64,000 nt of DNA from Pseudomonas sp. N3-W (GTDB taxonomy: Bacteria; Pseudomonadota; Gammaproteobacteria; Pseudomonadales; Pseudomonadaceae). The notes beneath the pieces were generated by a model. The model was not told where the DNA came from. It made no database searches and was given only the letters and a program-made list of their open reading frames with translations. The DNA is taken from NCBI RefSeq assembly GCF_024970185.1, contig NZ_CP103965.1, positions 2,786,001 through 2,850,000 on the forward strand, in the 5' to 3' direction. Of the stretch, positions 39,969-48,878 are shown in pieces. Every line of letters begins with the position of its first letter. Position 1 is the first letter of the stretch. A program made the translations under genes and the position numbers.

Positions 39969-41307
39969 CTCTTTCACTCCTGATCGCCCAGAACTGCAAT
40001 TCCAGCTCCGGGAATTCACCGGCGATATGGAAGCCAAACCCGCTGCCACTGCTCAGGCTTTGCCAGGTGGGGTGGTGGCGGTCGAGCTCGAAGTAGCTGA
40101 AACCGGCATGGAACGGCAGGTGCCGTGGCGCCACCGGCAGTGGGATCAACGGGATGCCAGGCAGTTGCAGGCTGACCAGTTGTTCTAAGCCTTCGGCGGA
40201 GCTGATCTTGATTTGCTTGGGCAGTTGCTGACGCAGGGTCTCCGCGGGCAGTTCGGCCCGCACCGCCAGGATGAATTCGGCAATGTCCAGCAGACGCTTG
40301 TCGTTCAACGCAGCGGTGCGTACGCCGTATTGCTGCACGGCGATCGGCAGCGATACCGCACGCGGTTGCAGCACAGTGCCCAGGGCGCGGCGCAGGGTGT
40401 ATTCCAGGAGCTGGAAGGACTCGCGCAGGTTGTCGTGCTGGTAGGCCGGGTATTCCTGGGACAAATGACCTTTTTCGGTAAAGGTCACTAGTTCGCCACA
40501 CGCTTGGGCCAGTGCGATGTACAGCCGTTCCGGGTGGACCTGGCGCTGGCGAGCCAGATGCTGAAACAGCGGGAACAAGCGGTTGAGGGTTTGCAGCAGG
40601 TTGAAGTCGGTGACATCCGCCACTCCCGATTGCCCCGGCGAGCCGATTCGTTGCGCCAGGTTCTTGGCCCGCTCGCGCATCAGCCCGGCCACTTCACCCA
40701 GGTAGCGGTGCAGCGCCGGCACTGCTTGCAGGGACAGACTGGTGGGGTAAAAGTGCTCGTCCATCACCAGGCTGCCGTCCGGGCGCTTGTCTTTGATCCT
40801 GCCGACGGCGATGCCGGTGAAGGCGCTACGGTCGCTACGTTCAAGCATCAATTGCAGGTTGGGAACGGCCAGGTCCATACCTACCTGGTCGCCGTCATCG
40901 CTGTGGGTATCGCGGATTTCTTCGCGGCGAGCGATGTAGCGGCTATTGCCGTACTGGTCGGGCCAGCGCACTTCGAGGGCGCCGTTGGAGCGCAGCGGCA
41001 GGGCCAGGTAGACGATCTGGTTGACTGCGCTGCTGTCGGCAATTTCCAGTGGCGCGGGTGGCGCCAGGTCGCGGGGAATATCAAAGACGCTGCCGTCGGG
41101 CATGATTCCACACGCCTTGGTAAGGGCAACTTTGCCGAAGCTCAAATATTCGCTGTTCAACTCCAACTCGCTGAAGCCGTAAAGGGCGTCGTTCAGGCTG
41201 TGCACGCGCTGATGCACGGCGGCCTCGGCGGCGCGTGCCTGTTGCTGGAAGTGTTGAGGTTTGACGAACAAACCTTCATGCCAGATGACGGGGTTGCGTG
41301 AACTCAT
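39961..41307 (-). CDS. tssK: TssK, T6SS baseplate
   Basis: 448 residues, VasE/TssK family: N-terminal VIWHEGLFVKPQHFQQQ, a hallmark of the family. It links the baseplate to TssL/TssM. Length is typical. Confidence 0.96.
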   Translation of the reverse strand: MSSRNPVIWHEGLFVKPQHFQQQARAAEAAVHQRVHSLNDALYGFSELELNSEYLSFGKVALTKACGIMPDGSVFDIPRDLAPPAPLEIADSSAVNQIVYLALPLRSNGALEVRWPDQYGNSRYIARREEIRDTHSDDGDQVGMDLAVPNLQLMLERSDRSAFTGIAVGRIKDKRPDGSLVMDEHFYPTSLSLQAVPALHRYLGEVAGLMRERAKNLAQRIGSPGQSGVADVTDFNLLQTLNRLFPLFQHLARQRQVHPERLYIALAQACGELVTFTEKGHLSQEYPAYQHDNLRESFQLLEYTLRRALGTVLQPRAVSLPIAVQQYGVRTAALNDKRLLDIAEFILAVRAELPAETLRQQLPKQIKISSAEGLEQLVSLQLPGIPLIPLPVAPRHLPFHAGFSYFELDRHHPTWQSLSSGSGFGFHIAGEFPELELQFWAIRSERDE

Positions 41308-41344
41308 CGGTAATTACTCTGCGCAAAAGCGGCTGAAAATGACG

Positions 41345-42694
41345 TCATCGGGTTTCCCCTTTGAGGCTGACCTGGGCGGCGTCCAACTGCACCAGCACGG
41401 CGTATTGCCGGCCCTTGGGCTCGACCCGCAGATACTGTTTCCACTGGCCGACATCGGCGCTGTGGTAGTTGGCGATCACCGCGATAAACCGGGTGTCTTC
41501 ATCCAGAGGGCGCAGGTCGACGAACTTGAATTGGCCGGGCTGGAGCAGGTAGTCGTCGGCGCGGATGTAGGTGCTGCCCAAGGTCTTTTTCAGGTCCTCG
41601 GCCAGGGCCTGGGGGCTGGCGTTGACCAGCAGCGAGTCGTCGGTCAACTGCAAGACCTTGAAGGCGATCGGCGTGGCGACGTGCTGCAGCGTCGGGTTGC
41701 CCCACGGCGTGGTCAGGCTGACGCCTTGGGCGTCGTATTGGCCCAACAGCGCGTCTTCAATGGGCGACATCGGCACCACAGGCTCGGGTTCCAAGGTCAG
41801 CGGCGACTGCGCCGGCACGTTTTCGTAAAGGTGGTTGAGCAGGGTTTGCACTTTGTCGGTCAGTGCCTGCGGGTTGCTCGCCTGAACGTTGAGGGTGTAG
41901 GGCGCGCGGCCTGCGTCTTCATCCGGTGCGGTGCCGGTGCTGATCAGGCGCGGGTTGACGTGGTCGCTGGCGTGCAGGCTCAGGGAGTAGCGGCTGGGCT
42001 GGTCGTCGGGGCCGCCGACCGGGATGGATGGGGTCCAGATCACCTGGCCGATTTTTCCGAGCATGGTGCAGCCGCCGAGGGTTAGGCAGGCCAGCAACAA
42101 CGTGCCCAGGCGCAGATTGCTGAATCGGCTGACGGGCTTCTTGGGGGCAGCCGCGCCAATGTCAGCCAGCGGTTTTGGTGGCTCTGCCGCAATCATCGCT
42201 CGCAGCGGATCGCCTTGCTCCGCCAAGTCCATGGGTTGGCAAAGGCGCTCGAATTCCGGGCAAGCAGTAGGTCGTGGATCAGGCAGGGGCAGGCTGGGCA
42301 AATCCTCCAAATGCCAGGCTTGCATGCCTTCCGGGTGACCGGCGAATAGCTCATCGAGTGACCGCTGACCTGGGGCGTGCTCACCGAGCTGCACCGCGAC
42401 CCGATACGCACCAATCTGCAACAGGTCGCCATCGTTGAGGCTCACTGCCACATTGCGACCCAGCGGCAAATCATGGCCATTGGCGTAGGTGCTGCCGCTG
42501 CGGTCGATCACGCAGAAGCGCCCTTCGACAACGCGGATTTCGCAGTGGGTGGGCTGCACGCTGTTGTGGCGATCCTCCAGGCGCCAATCCGCCGCCGCAC
42601 TGCCGATGCTGCCACCCTGTGGGCCAAACCGGTGAAGGGGCAGATACCCGTGCAGCAACTGCGCAGGATTATTGATAACCAAGGTCAGCTTCAT
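41345..42694 (-). CDS. tssJ: FHA domain protein fused to TssJ-like lipoprotein
   Basis: One continuous 449-residue frame. Residues 1-105 form an FHA domain (HCEIRVVEGRFCVIDRSGST with downstream ANGHDLP). A linker follows, then a hydrophobic lipoprotein-type signal LRLGTLLLACLTLGGC with lipobox Cys at 209, then a TssJ/VasD domain (to 449). In related clusters these are two genes (tagH/fha and tssJ). Either a fusion has occurred or the TssJ part starts internally; the only ATG before the signal is codon 167, giving a long 28-residue n-region. No GTG/ATG lies closer. Confidence 0.82.
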   Translation of the reverse strand: MKLTLVINNPAQLLHGYLPLHRFGPQGGSIGSAAADWRLEDRHNSVQPTHCEIRVVEGRFCVIDRSGSTYANGHDLPLGRNVAVSLNDGDLLQIGAYRVAVQLGEHAPGQRSLDELFAGHPEGMQAWHLEDLPSLPLPDPRPTACPEFERLCQPMDLAEQGDPLRAMIAAEPPKPLADIGAAAPKKPVSRFSNLRLGTLLLACLTLGGCTMLGKIGQVIWTPSIPVGGPDDQPSRYSLSLHASDHVNPRLISTGTAPDEDAGRAPYTLNVQASNPQALTDKVQTLLNHLYENVPAQSPLTLEPEPVVPMSPIEDALLGQYDAQGVSLTTPWGNPTLQHVATPIAFKVLQLTDDSLLVNASPQALAEDLKKTLGSTYIRADDYLLQPGQFKFVDLRPLDEDTRFIAVIANYHSADVGQWKQYLRVEPKGRQYAVLVQLDAAQVSLKGETR

Positions 42695-43713
42695 GCGCGC
42701 CCCCGAATCCGCACCACGGCGGGATGACGTTGTTCCTGGTCTTCGATAAAGCTGGTCCAACCCAGGTGGGTGCCGCTGTCGCGTTGCAGGTTGAACGGCG
42801 GCACGTCCTCTTCGCGCAGCCCCAATTCCAAGTCGTAAGCAGTGACGTCGCGTAGCAAAAAATCCATCAACTGGCGCAACCGCCCAAACTGCTCGCCACT
42901 GGGCAAAAACTGCCGAAAGCGCGCCTGGGTCAGGTTGGGAATGACGAGGGTGAATTTGCTGGCGCGGGTCTTGCTGCGGTCACCCACCACAAAGTCGCTG
43001 CCCAGCGTGCCGTTGGCCTTGCCCAGCGCCAGCCGTTGGCGCTGCGGCAAACTCACCGAACGCGCCTCGAATTCACGGATGTGCACGCCGTGCAGATCAA
43101 AGCAATGCTCGACGATGCCGGACACCACCGAGGGCGAGCGGCTGCGGCTGGCGATCAACCCGGCAAAGCTCAGCAGGCGGCCCCATGGCAGCGGTGTTGC
43201 ACCCCGCAGGTCGTTGTCGTTCAACCCGATCAGGGAAAACACATAGCGCGAAAAACGGTCGCTGGCTTCGGCCTGGAAGCGAATGTAGTAGCGGTACTTA
43301 CGCCAACTGTGATGCAACAGAGTCAGCAAACGATGATTAAAAAAGTCCATGAACGCCGGGCGAATCCCGCGTTCCTGGGCCTGTTCGTAGGCCAGGCGAT
43401 CCAGGTAATAACCGGGCAGCGGCGAGTCGGTGCCGTGCAGGCCAAAAAAGCTGGTCTGCAAGCGATAGCGCACTTCTTCGTGGCCGTCTTCCACACGTGC
43501 GGCCACGACCACGTCGGAGGCCGGAAAGCCCAACCCCGCATGGCTTTGCAGGCGCACACGGCGTCGCGCCGCCGCACTCAAGGGCTGTGCTTCCAGGTCG
43601 TCACCATGCAAAGCGTGCAAATGCTCCAGCAGACGGTGAAACGAATAGTTCCGCGCGTCGCCCAGCAGCACATCGGCTAGATCACGGGTTGTCTGCCGGT
43701 CAACAGTGGCCAT
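42691..43713 (-). CDS. tssG: TssG, T6SS baseplate
   Basis: 340 residues, VasB/ImpH family: SFHRLLEHLHALHGDD near the N-terminus, and the LPGYYLDRL and FFNHRLLTLLHHSWRKYRY blocks. It overlaps tssF by 37 bases and the next gene by four. Confidence 0.95.
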   Translation of the reverse strand: MATVDRQTTRDLADVLLGDARNYSFHRLLEHLHALHGDDLEAQPLSAAARRRVRLQSHAGLGFPASDVVVAARVEDGHEEVRYRLQTSFFGLHGTDSPLPGYYLDRLAYEQAQERGIRPAFMDFFNHRLLTLLHHSWRKYRYYIRFQAEASDRFSRYVFSLIGLNDNDLRGATPLPWGRLLSFAGLIASRSRSPSVVSGIVEHCFDLHGVHIREFEARSVSLPQRQRLALGKANGTLGSDFVVGDRSKTRASKFTLVIPNLTQARFRQFLPSGEQFGRLRQLMDFLLRDVTAYDLELGLREEDVPPFNLQRDSGTHLGWTSFIEDQEQRHPAVVRIRGRA

Positions 43714-45443
43714 TCATAACGCTCGTTGTTAGTGGTATTGATCACTTCCAGGCGATGGAAGGAATTGATGCTCGCGTACAGGGCGAAGAAGTGCGAAAGC
43801 ACGCTGGCGAACAGGTACAACTCGCCCTCGCAGAGAAAGGCGTTCTGGTCCAGTTTCAGTTGGGTCTGCAAGCCGCGCACCGGCTGGCCCTTCATCAGCC
43901 AGTCGATGGGCGTGGTCACCGCCTCGTGGATGCCATTCAGGCGTTTTCGGGTGGCGCGGGCCTGTTGCAGATCGTGCAGGGCGGCAAAGTCATAGGCGCG
44001 GATCACCGCCTTGAGCGGCTCGGCCGACAACAGCGACAGGTAGTTCAGCGACAGGTTGGAAATCAGTGTCCAGTGCAGGCTGCTGTCCAGCACCGGCCGG
44101 TAGCTGCGCGTCGGTGCAATCAGGTTGGTGTAGGTGGCAAACGACGGCGTGATCTCGGTGGACAGCGACACATCCCCCACACCCAGCATCTGCGGCAGAT
44201 CGCGGTTGCTGCAGGTCAATTCGATGGACGCCGCTTCATGCTCGCCGATGTACAGGCTTTCATCACCGCGCACGAAAGCGATGCGATGACGCAAGCCCTC
44301 GCGGCCATGGGATTGCTCGATATGCGTGCGGAAATACAGTGCCGTGCGGCCCCGCGCATGTTCGATCTCATGCTGGAACGACTCGAAAGGCGTGAACCGC
44401 CGCAGCGGATCGCCCTTGCGCTCCTTGTCGGCGGCATCCCAACCTGCCACCTGGTCGACACTGAAAATCTCGTAAGCCTCGGGCTGGCTGCCGCTGGGGC
44501 TGATACGCCGTTCCAGGCTGCGCCCGTCCAGCGCGATAGGGTTGGCATCGTGACGGAACAGGTTGACCGCCGGCGCGCAGTACAAGTGCAGGTCGCTGGT
44601 GCGCAGGCGGATGTCGGGCGGCATGGGCCGGGTGAACTGAAATTCGAAGCGCAGGCTGGTGGTGCTGACATCCGGCCAAATACGCGCCAGACGGGTCAGG
44701 CTGAAAAAATGGAAACGCTGCGGGAACACAAAGTATTCCTGCAGGATGCGGTAGCCATCGAACACATTGCGTGGGTAGGGCAGCAGTGCTTCGTCGGCGG
44801 TGAATCCGGGGAAACCAATATCCTTGGCCGACAGGCGATAGCTTTGACCATTGATGTGCAGCGTAACGCTGTCCAGGTAATGGGCAAGCCACAGGTACAA
44901 GGTCAGCGCGGTGGCGTTATCGCCGCCCAGATGAAAATCCAGCTGGTCGCAGGCCATGCTGGTCAGCGGTTGCTCCGTCAGCACCTTGAGGTCGATGCGT
45001 ATCACCGAGGCCTCACGACTGTGGGCGTCGCTGACTTCCTGCAAGGCCAGCGGGTACAGGTTGACGTCGGTGCAGGTGCGAAACTGGCAGGACACGCCAT
45101 TCACCGGCTTGGCAAACAACGGCGTGCCCTTGGGAATCACCTGGCGCTGGCTGATTGCATCGGGCAGCGGTGAAAAGCGAATGATGGTTGCGCTGGGCAG
45201 GGGTCGCAGGTAGTTGGGCCAGAGCATCTGCAATAGCGGATGGGTCAACTCCGGCAAGTCGTCGTCGATCTTCATCCCGAGCTTGGCGGTGAGGAAGGCA
45301 AAGCCCTCCAGCAGCCGTTCCACGTCCGGGTCGCCGGCCTGATCGCCGAGAAATTGCGCCAGTTGCGGGTTGTCCTCGGCAAACTCGCGGCCGAGCTCGC
45401 GCAGGTAGCGCAACTCTTCGGCAAAGCGTTGTTTCAAGTCCAT
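43677..45443 (-). CDS. tssF: TssF, T6SS baseplate
   Basis: 588 residues, ImpG/VasA family, opening FAEELRYLRELGREFAEDNP and with RLLEGFAFLTAKLGMKIDDD. Forms the baseplate wedge with TssG and TssK. Eight bases after tssE. Confidence 0.96.
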   Translation of the reverse strand: MDLKQRFAEELRYLRELGREFAEDNPQLAQFLGDQAGDPDVERLLEGFAFLTAKLGMKIDDDLPELTHPLLQMLWPNYLRPLPSATIIRFSPLPDAISQRQVIPKGTPLFAKPVNGVSCQFRTCTDVNLYPLALQEVSDAHSREASVIRIDLKVLTEQPLTSMACDQLDFHLGGDNATALTLYLWLAHYLDSVTLHINGQSYRLSAKDIGFPGFTADEALLPYPRNVFDGYRILQEYFVFPQRFHFFSLTRLARIWPDVSTTSLRFEFQFTRPMPPDIRLRTSDLHLYCAPAVNLFRHDANPIALDGRSLERRISPSGSQPEAYEIFSVDQVAGWDAADKERKGDPLRRFTPFESFQHEIEHARGRTALYFRTHIEQSHGREGLRHRIAFVRGDESLYIGEHEAASIELTCSNRDLPQMLGVGDVSLSTEITPSFATYTNLIAPTRSYRPVLDSSLHWTLISNLSLNYLSLLSAEPLKAVIRAYDFAALHDLQQARATRKRLNGIHEAVTTPIDWLMKGQPVRGLQTQLKLDQNAFLCEGELYLFASVLSHFFALYASINSFHRLEVINTTNNERYEWPLLTGRQPVI

Positions 45444-45450
45444 CGCATCC

Positions 45451-45864
45451 TCATTTCACGCGGGTGTAGCCGTCGCGCCCATGCATGGCCACCTCGATCT
45501 GCACCTGTTCTTCCTTGTGATTGACTCGCACCTGGCAATCCAGGCGAAAGTTCAGCTCCAGCGGCAAGTCCGGGTCGGGCTGATAGCGCACGCCCGTCAC
45601 CGTGATGCGCGGTTCAAACGCCTCCACCGAACGCCGGATATCGGCGCTGATGGCGACCACCAAATCACTGCTGGCCTGGGTGACCCCGTTGAAGTCGCGC
45701 AGGCCCAGGCCAGGGCTGCTTTGTGAGCAGCCCTGGCGTGAGTTGAGCACCTGTTCCAGGTGGCGTTTGATCGCTTCGATGCGCTGGCGTGCCTGTTCAT
45801 CCGCGCTGCCGGGGTGGTGGCGCGGTGCATCGGGCTCCAGGCGTTCGAACAGGCTGCGGCCCAC
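45451..45864 (-). CDS. tssE: TssE, gp25-like T6SS baseplate
   Basis: 137 residues, phage gp25/lysozyme-like family: SLFERLEPDAP at the start, the conserved EPRITVTGV and a beta-rich C-terminus. GTG start directly following the tssC stop. Confidence 0.93.
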   Translation of the reverse strand: MGRSLFERLEPDAPRHHPGSADEQARQRIEAIKRHLEQVLNSRQGCSQSSPGLGLRDFNGVTQASSDLVVAISADIRRSVEAFEPRITVTGVRYQPDPDLPLELNFRLDCQVRVNHKEEQVQIEVAMHGRDGYTRVK

Positions 45865-47343
45865 TTATTGGGTGTCCAGCCGACCGACCAGGGAGATTTC
45901 GAAGTTGGCGCCCATGTACTTGAAGTGCGGGCGTACTGCCAACGACACCTGGTACCAGCCTGGATTACCCTCAACGTCCTGCACTTCAATTTTCGCGGCG
46001 CGCAAGGGACGACGGCTGCGCACGTCGGTCGACGGGTTTTCCTGGTCGGCGATGTACTGCTTGAGCCACATGTTCAGTTCGCGCTCAAGGTCCTGGCGTT
46101 CCTTCCAACTGCCGATCTGTTCGCGTTGCAGCACCTTGATGTAGTGGGCCAGGCGATTGACGATAAACAGGTACGGCAGCTGGGTGCCGAGCTTGTAGTT
46201 GGTCTGGGCTTCCTGACCTTCGCGGGTCTTGGGGAAATTCTTCGGCTTTTGCACCGAGTTGGCGGAGAAGAACGCCGCGTTGTCGCTGTCCTTGCGCATG
46301 GTCAGCGGAATGAACCCGGCTTCGGCCAGCTCGAATTCCTTGCGGTCGGAGATCAGCACTTCGGTGGGGATCTTGGCTTGCAACTGGCCGAGGGATTCGT
46401 ACAGGTGCACCGGTAGATCGTCCACTGCACCACCGGATTGCGGGCCGATGATGTTCGGGCACCAGCGGTAGCGGGCGAAGCTGTCGGTGATGCGCGAAGC
46501 CATCAGAAACGCAGTGTTGCCCCACAGGTAATTGTCGTGATTGCCGTCAACGGTTTCGTCATAGCCGAAGCTGCGGGTCGAGTTGTCTTCGGTGCTGTAT
46601 GGGGTGCGTAGCAAGAAGCGTGGCAGGGTCAGGGCCAGATGACGGGCGTCTTCGGACTCGCGCAGGCCGCGCCATTTGGTGTGGCGTGGGCCGTCAAAAA
46701 TGTCGCTGATTTCCTTGAGGTCGGGCAAACCCTGGAAACCTTCGAGGTTGAACAGCTCAGGCCCCGCCGCCGAGACGAACGGCGCATGGGACATGGCGCC
46801 GATGGACGCGACATAGCTGAGCAACTTGATGTCCGGCGAGCTGGGGCCAAAGGTGTAGTTGCCGACGATGGCGCCGACCGGCTCGCCACCAAACTGGCCG
46901 TAGCCGGCGGTGTAGACGTGCTTGTACAAGCCGCTGCGGGTGATGTCGCCAGCGTTGTCGAAGTCGTCCAGCAGTTCTTCTTTGGTGACATGCAGCATTT
47001 CCAGCTTGATGTTCTCGCGAAAATCCGTGCGATCCACCAACAGCTTCAGCCCACGCCATGACGACTCCAGTTCCTGGAACTGTGGCTGGTGCAGGATTAC
47101 ATCCATCTGCTTGCTCAACGCGTGGTCGATTTCGGTAATCATCTGGTCGACCCGATGCTTGTTCACCGGCTGCTGGTGATCGCCGCTTTGCAGGATCTCG
47201 CTGATGAACGCGGCCACACCTTGGCGGGCAACGGCATAGCCTTCCTGGGACGGGCGAATAGTGGTGTTGGCCAGCAGTTGGTCAAGCAACGATGAGGGTT
47301 CGTCAGCCACCAATACTTGGGCGGTGGCGCTTTCCATAGGCAT
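45865..47343 (-). CDS. tssC: TssC, T6SS sheath large subunit
   Basis: 492 residues, VipB/ImpC family: LESSWRGLKLLVDRTDF, YGQFGGEPVGAIVGNYTFG, and C-terminal LNMWLKQYIADQENPS. Co-assembles with TssB into the contractile sheath. ATG 47343 has GGAG eight bases upstream. Confidence 0.97.
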   Translation of the reverse strand: MPMESATAQVLVADEPSSLLDQLLANTTIRPSQEGYAVARQGVAAFISEILQSGDHQQPVNKHRVDQMITEIDHALSKQMDVILHQPQFQELESSWRGLKLLVDRTDFRENIKLEMLHVTKEELLDDFDNAGDITRSGLYKHVYTAGYGQFGGEPVGAIVGNYTFGPSSPDIKLLSYVASIGAMSHAPFVSAAGPELFNLEGFQGLPDLKEISDIFDGPRHTKWRGLRESEDARHLALTLPRFLLRTPYSTEDNSTRSFGYDETVDGNHDNYLWGNTAFLMASRITDSFARYRWCPNIIGPQSGGAVDDLPVHLYESLGQLQAKIPTEVLISDRKEFELAEAGFIPLTMRKDSDNAAFFSANSVQKPKNFPKTREGQEAQTNYKLGTQLPYLFIVNRLAHYIKVLQREQIGSWKERQDLERELNMWLKQYIADQENPSTDVRSRRPLRAAKIEVQDVEGNPGWYQVSLAVRPHFKYMGANFEISLVGRLDTQ

Positions 47344-47374
47344 GGGGAATACTCCGTTGAGAAGGGCGTTCAAA

Positions 47375-47878
47375 TCAGTTGCTTGGCGCGTCGAGCACCA
47401 AGTTGAGTTCGCTGGCCAGGCGTTGGCGGGCGGTTTCATCAGTCAGCAGGTTTTGCAGGTGTTTGCGAAAGGCCGGGACGTTGCCCATTGGGCCTTTGAG
47501 TGCAACCAAGGCTTCGCGCAGTTCCAGCAACTTGTTCAACTCCGGTACTTGGCGGGCGACCGCGTCGGGGCCGAAGTCATTGATGTTTTTGAATTGAAGT
47601 TGCACGTTCAAGTCGGTGTCTTGGTCGTTGTTAAGAACAAACGGAACCGCCATGTCCAGAGCAACTTCGGCTTTGGTCAGTACTTCGTTGAACGTGTCTT
47701 TGTCTATTTGAACGGACTGCCGGTCCTCCAGGGCAGTTAGTTCACCGTGGCCTTTGAAGTCGCCCGTGATCAATAGCTTCAGGGGAAGCTCTACTTCTGC
47801 TTGTTGATCACCCGTAGCCGGGGCGTACTTGATGTTGACGCGTTCTTTAGGAGCGACAGAACCCTGAGTGTTCGACAT
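47375..47878 (-). CDS. tssB: TssB, T6SS sheath small subunit
   Basis: 167 residues, VipA/ImpB family: RVNIKYAP, ELPLKLLITGDFKG and FKNINDFGPDAV. First gene of the left T6SS arm, transcribed away from the vasI-like gene. Confidence 0.97.
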   Translation of the reverse strand: MSNTQGSVAPKERVNIKYAPATGDQQAEVELPLKLLITGDFKGHGELTALEDRQSVQIDKDTFNEVLTKAEVALDMAVPFVLNNDQDTDLNVQLQFKNINDFGPDAVARQVPELNKLLELREALVALKGPMGNVPAFRKHLQNLLTDETARQRLASELNLVLDAPSN

Positions 47879-48215
47879 GGGAAAAATCCTTTTCGTAAGG
47901 TCGGCGTATTAGAACCAGCTGTTTCAAGGTTTGTCTTGTAGGACGATATGGACGCGATTCGTGGGCTTTAGATGTAGGAAATAGCGTTGCGATTGGTGTT
48001 TCTAAATTTCCTACGTCTTCTGTGGATGTATCTGAAAGATGGCTCTTTTTATTTAGAGTTTAGCGGTGTGTTGCTCATCTTTTACTTGCCTATCCATTGA
48101 GCGCAGGTGACGCTTTGTAAGTTAATTAATTTAACTGTCGGTCTAAATAACGTTAGTTCGAAAGTTGAAAAAAATGTCCGATTCGGATTTCGGCGAGGCA
48201 TATCAGGAGGCGTTG
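47879..48215. promoter_or_regulatory. Divergent promoter region of the two T6SS arms
   Basis: AT-rich 337-bp spacer that must hold promoters for both tssB (leftward) and the vasI-like gene (rightward). A 9-bp perfect inverted repeat, GTAGGAAAT...ATTTCCTAC, spans 47974-48014. I found no GG-N10-GC sigma-54 site on the minus strand. Confidence 0.6.
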
Positions 48216-48878
48216 ATGCGCAGCGGATGGCGAGAATGGAAAGGGGGGCTCTACCTGATGGCTATGGCCGTAATGGACGCGCAGGCGGCGACACAAGATT
48301 GCCCTGCCATCGTCTCGCCCCTGAAGCGTTTGGAATGTTTTGATTTAGCCGCCGGTACACCTATCCATCACACACCGGCGCCGTCACGTGCACTCGGCCG
48401 GGTATTGCCGATTGTCGACTTGGTCCAGCGCAATGAGGCCAAGCGTCCGCCCGAGGATCAGCGTTTCCTGTTGTCGTCGTTTCCGGAGCCGGACAACGAC
48501 CAGCAACACCGCCTGGTGATCTCAGCGCCTGCGTTGGGCGCGTTGCCGCCTCGGCCTTACCTGGCCATCAGTTGTGAATCGAAAATCTCGCGCCTGCAAC
48601 TGGTGCTGGATGAACCGGCCAAGCCCAACAAGATTCGCATCCAGCTGTTCAAGGATGAGCGCCCGGTTTCCGAGGCCTACCAGTGGCAGGTGTTGGACGA
48701 CGCCGGTCTGGTGGTCGATGCCGGACGCGGGCTGCAGGCCATTGCCTTGTTGCGCAACATGGGCGGTGGTCAGCGCCTGCGGCTGGAGAGCGACTACCCT
48801 CGGTTGCACGGCCTGGTCTTCGATGCTGAGGGGCTGGGCGAACTGATCGAACAGGAACGCCAAGTATGTCGCTGGTGA
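48216..48878 (+). CDS. VasI-like T6SS-associated protein
   Basis: 220 residues with an export signal (hydrophobic GGLYLMAMAVM, cleavage near AQAA). The VasI hallmark DCPAIVSPLKRLECFD follows. Family members are periplasmic T6SS accessory proteins of poorly defined role. ATG 48216 is chosen because AGGAGG lies five bases upstream. The end overlaps tssA by 13 bases. Confidence 0.82.
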   Translation: MRSGWREWKGGLYLMAMAVMDAQAATQDCPAIVSPLKRLECFDLAAGTPIHHTPAPSRALGRVLPIVDLVQRNEAKRPPEDQRFLLSSFPEPDNDQQHRLVISAPALGALPPRPYLAISCESKISRLQLVLDEPAKPNKIRIQLFKDERPVSEAYQWQVLDDAGLVVDAGRGLQAIALLRNMGGGQRLRLESDYPRLHGLVFDAEGLGELIEQERQVCRW

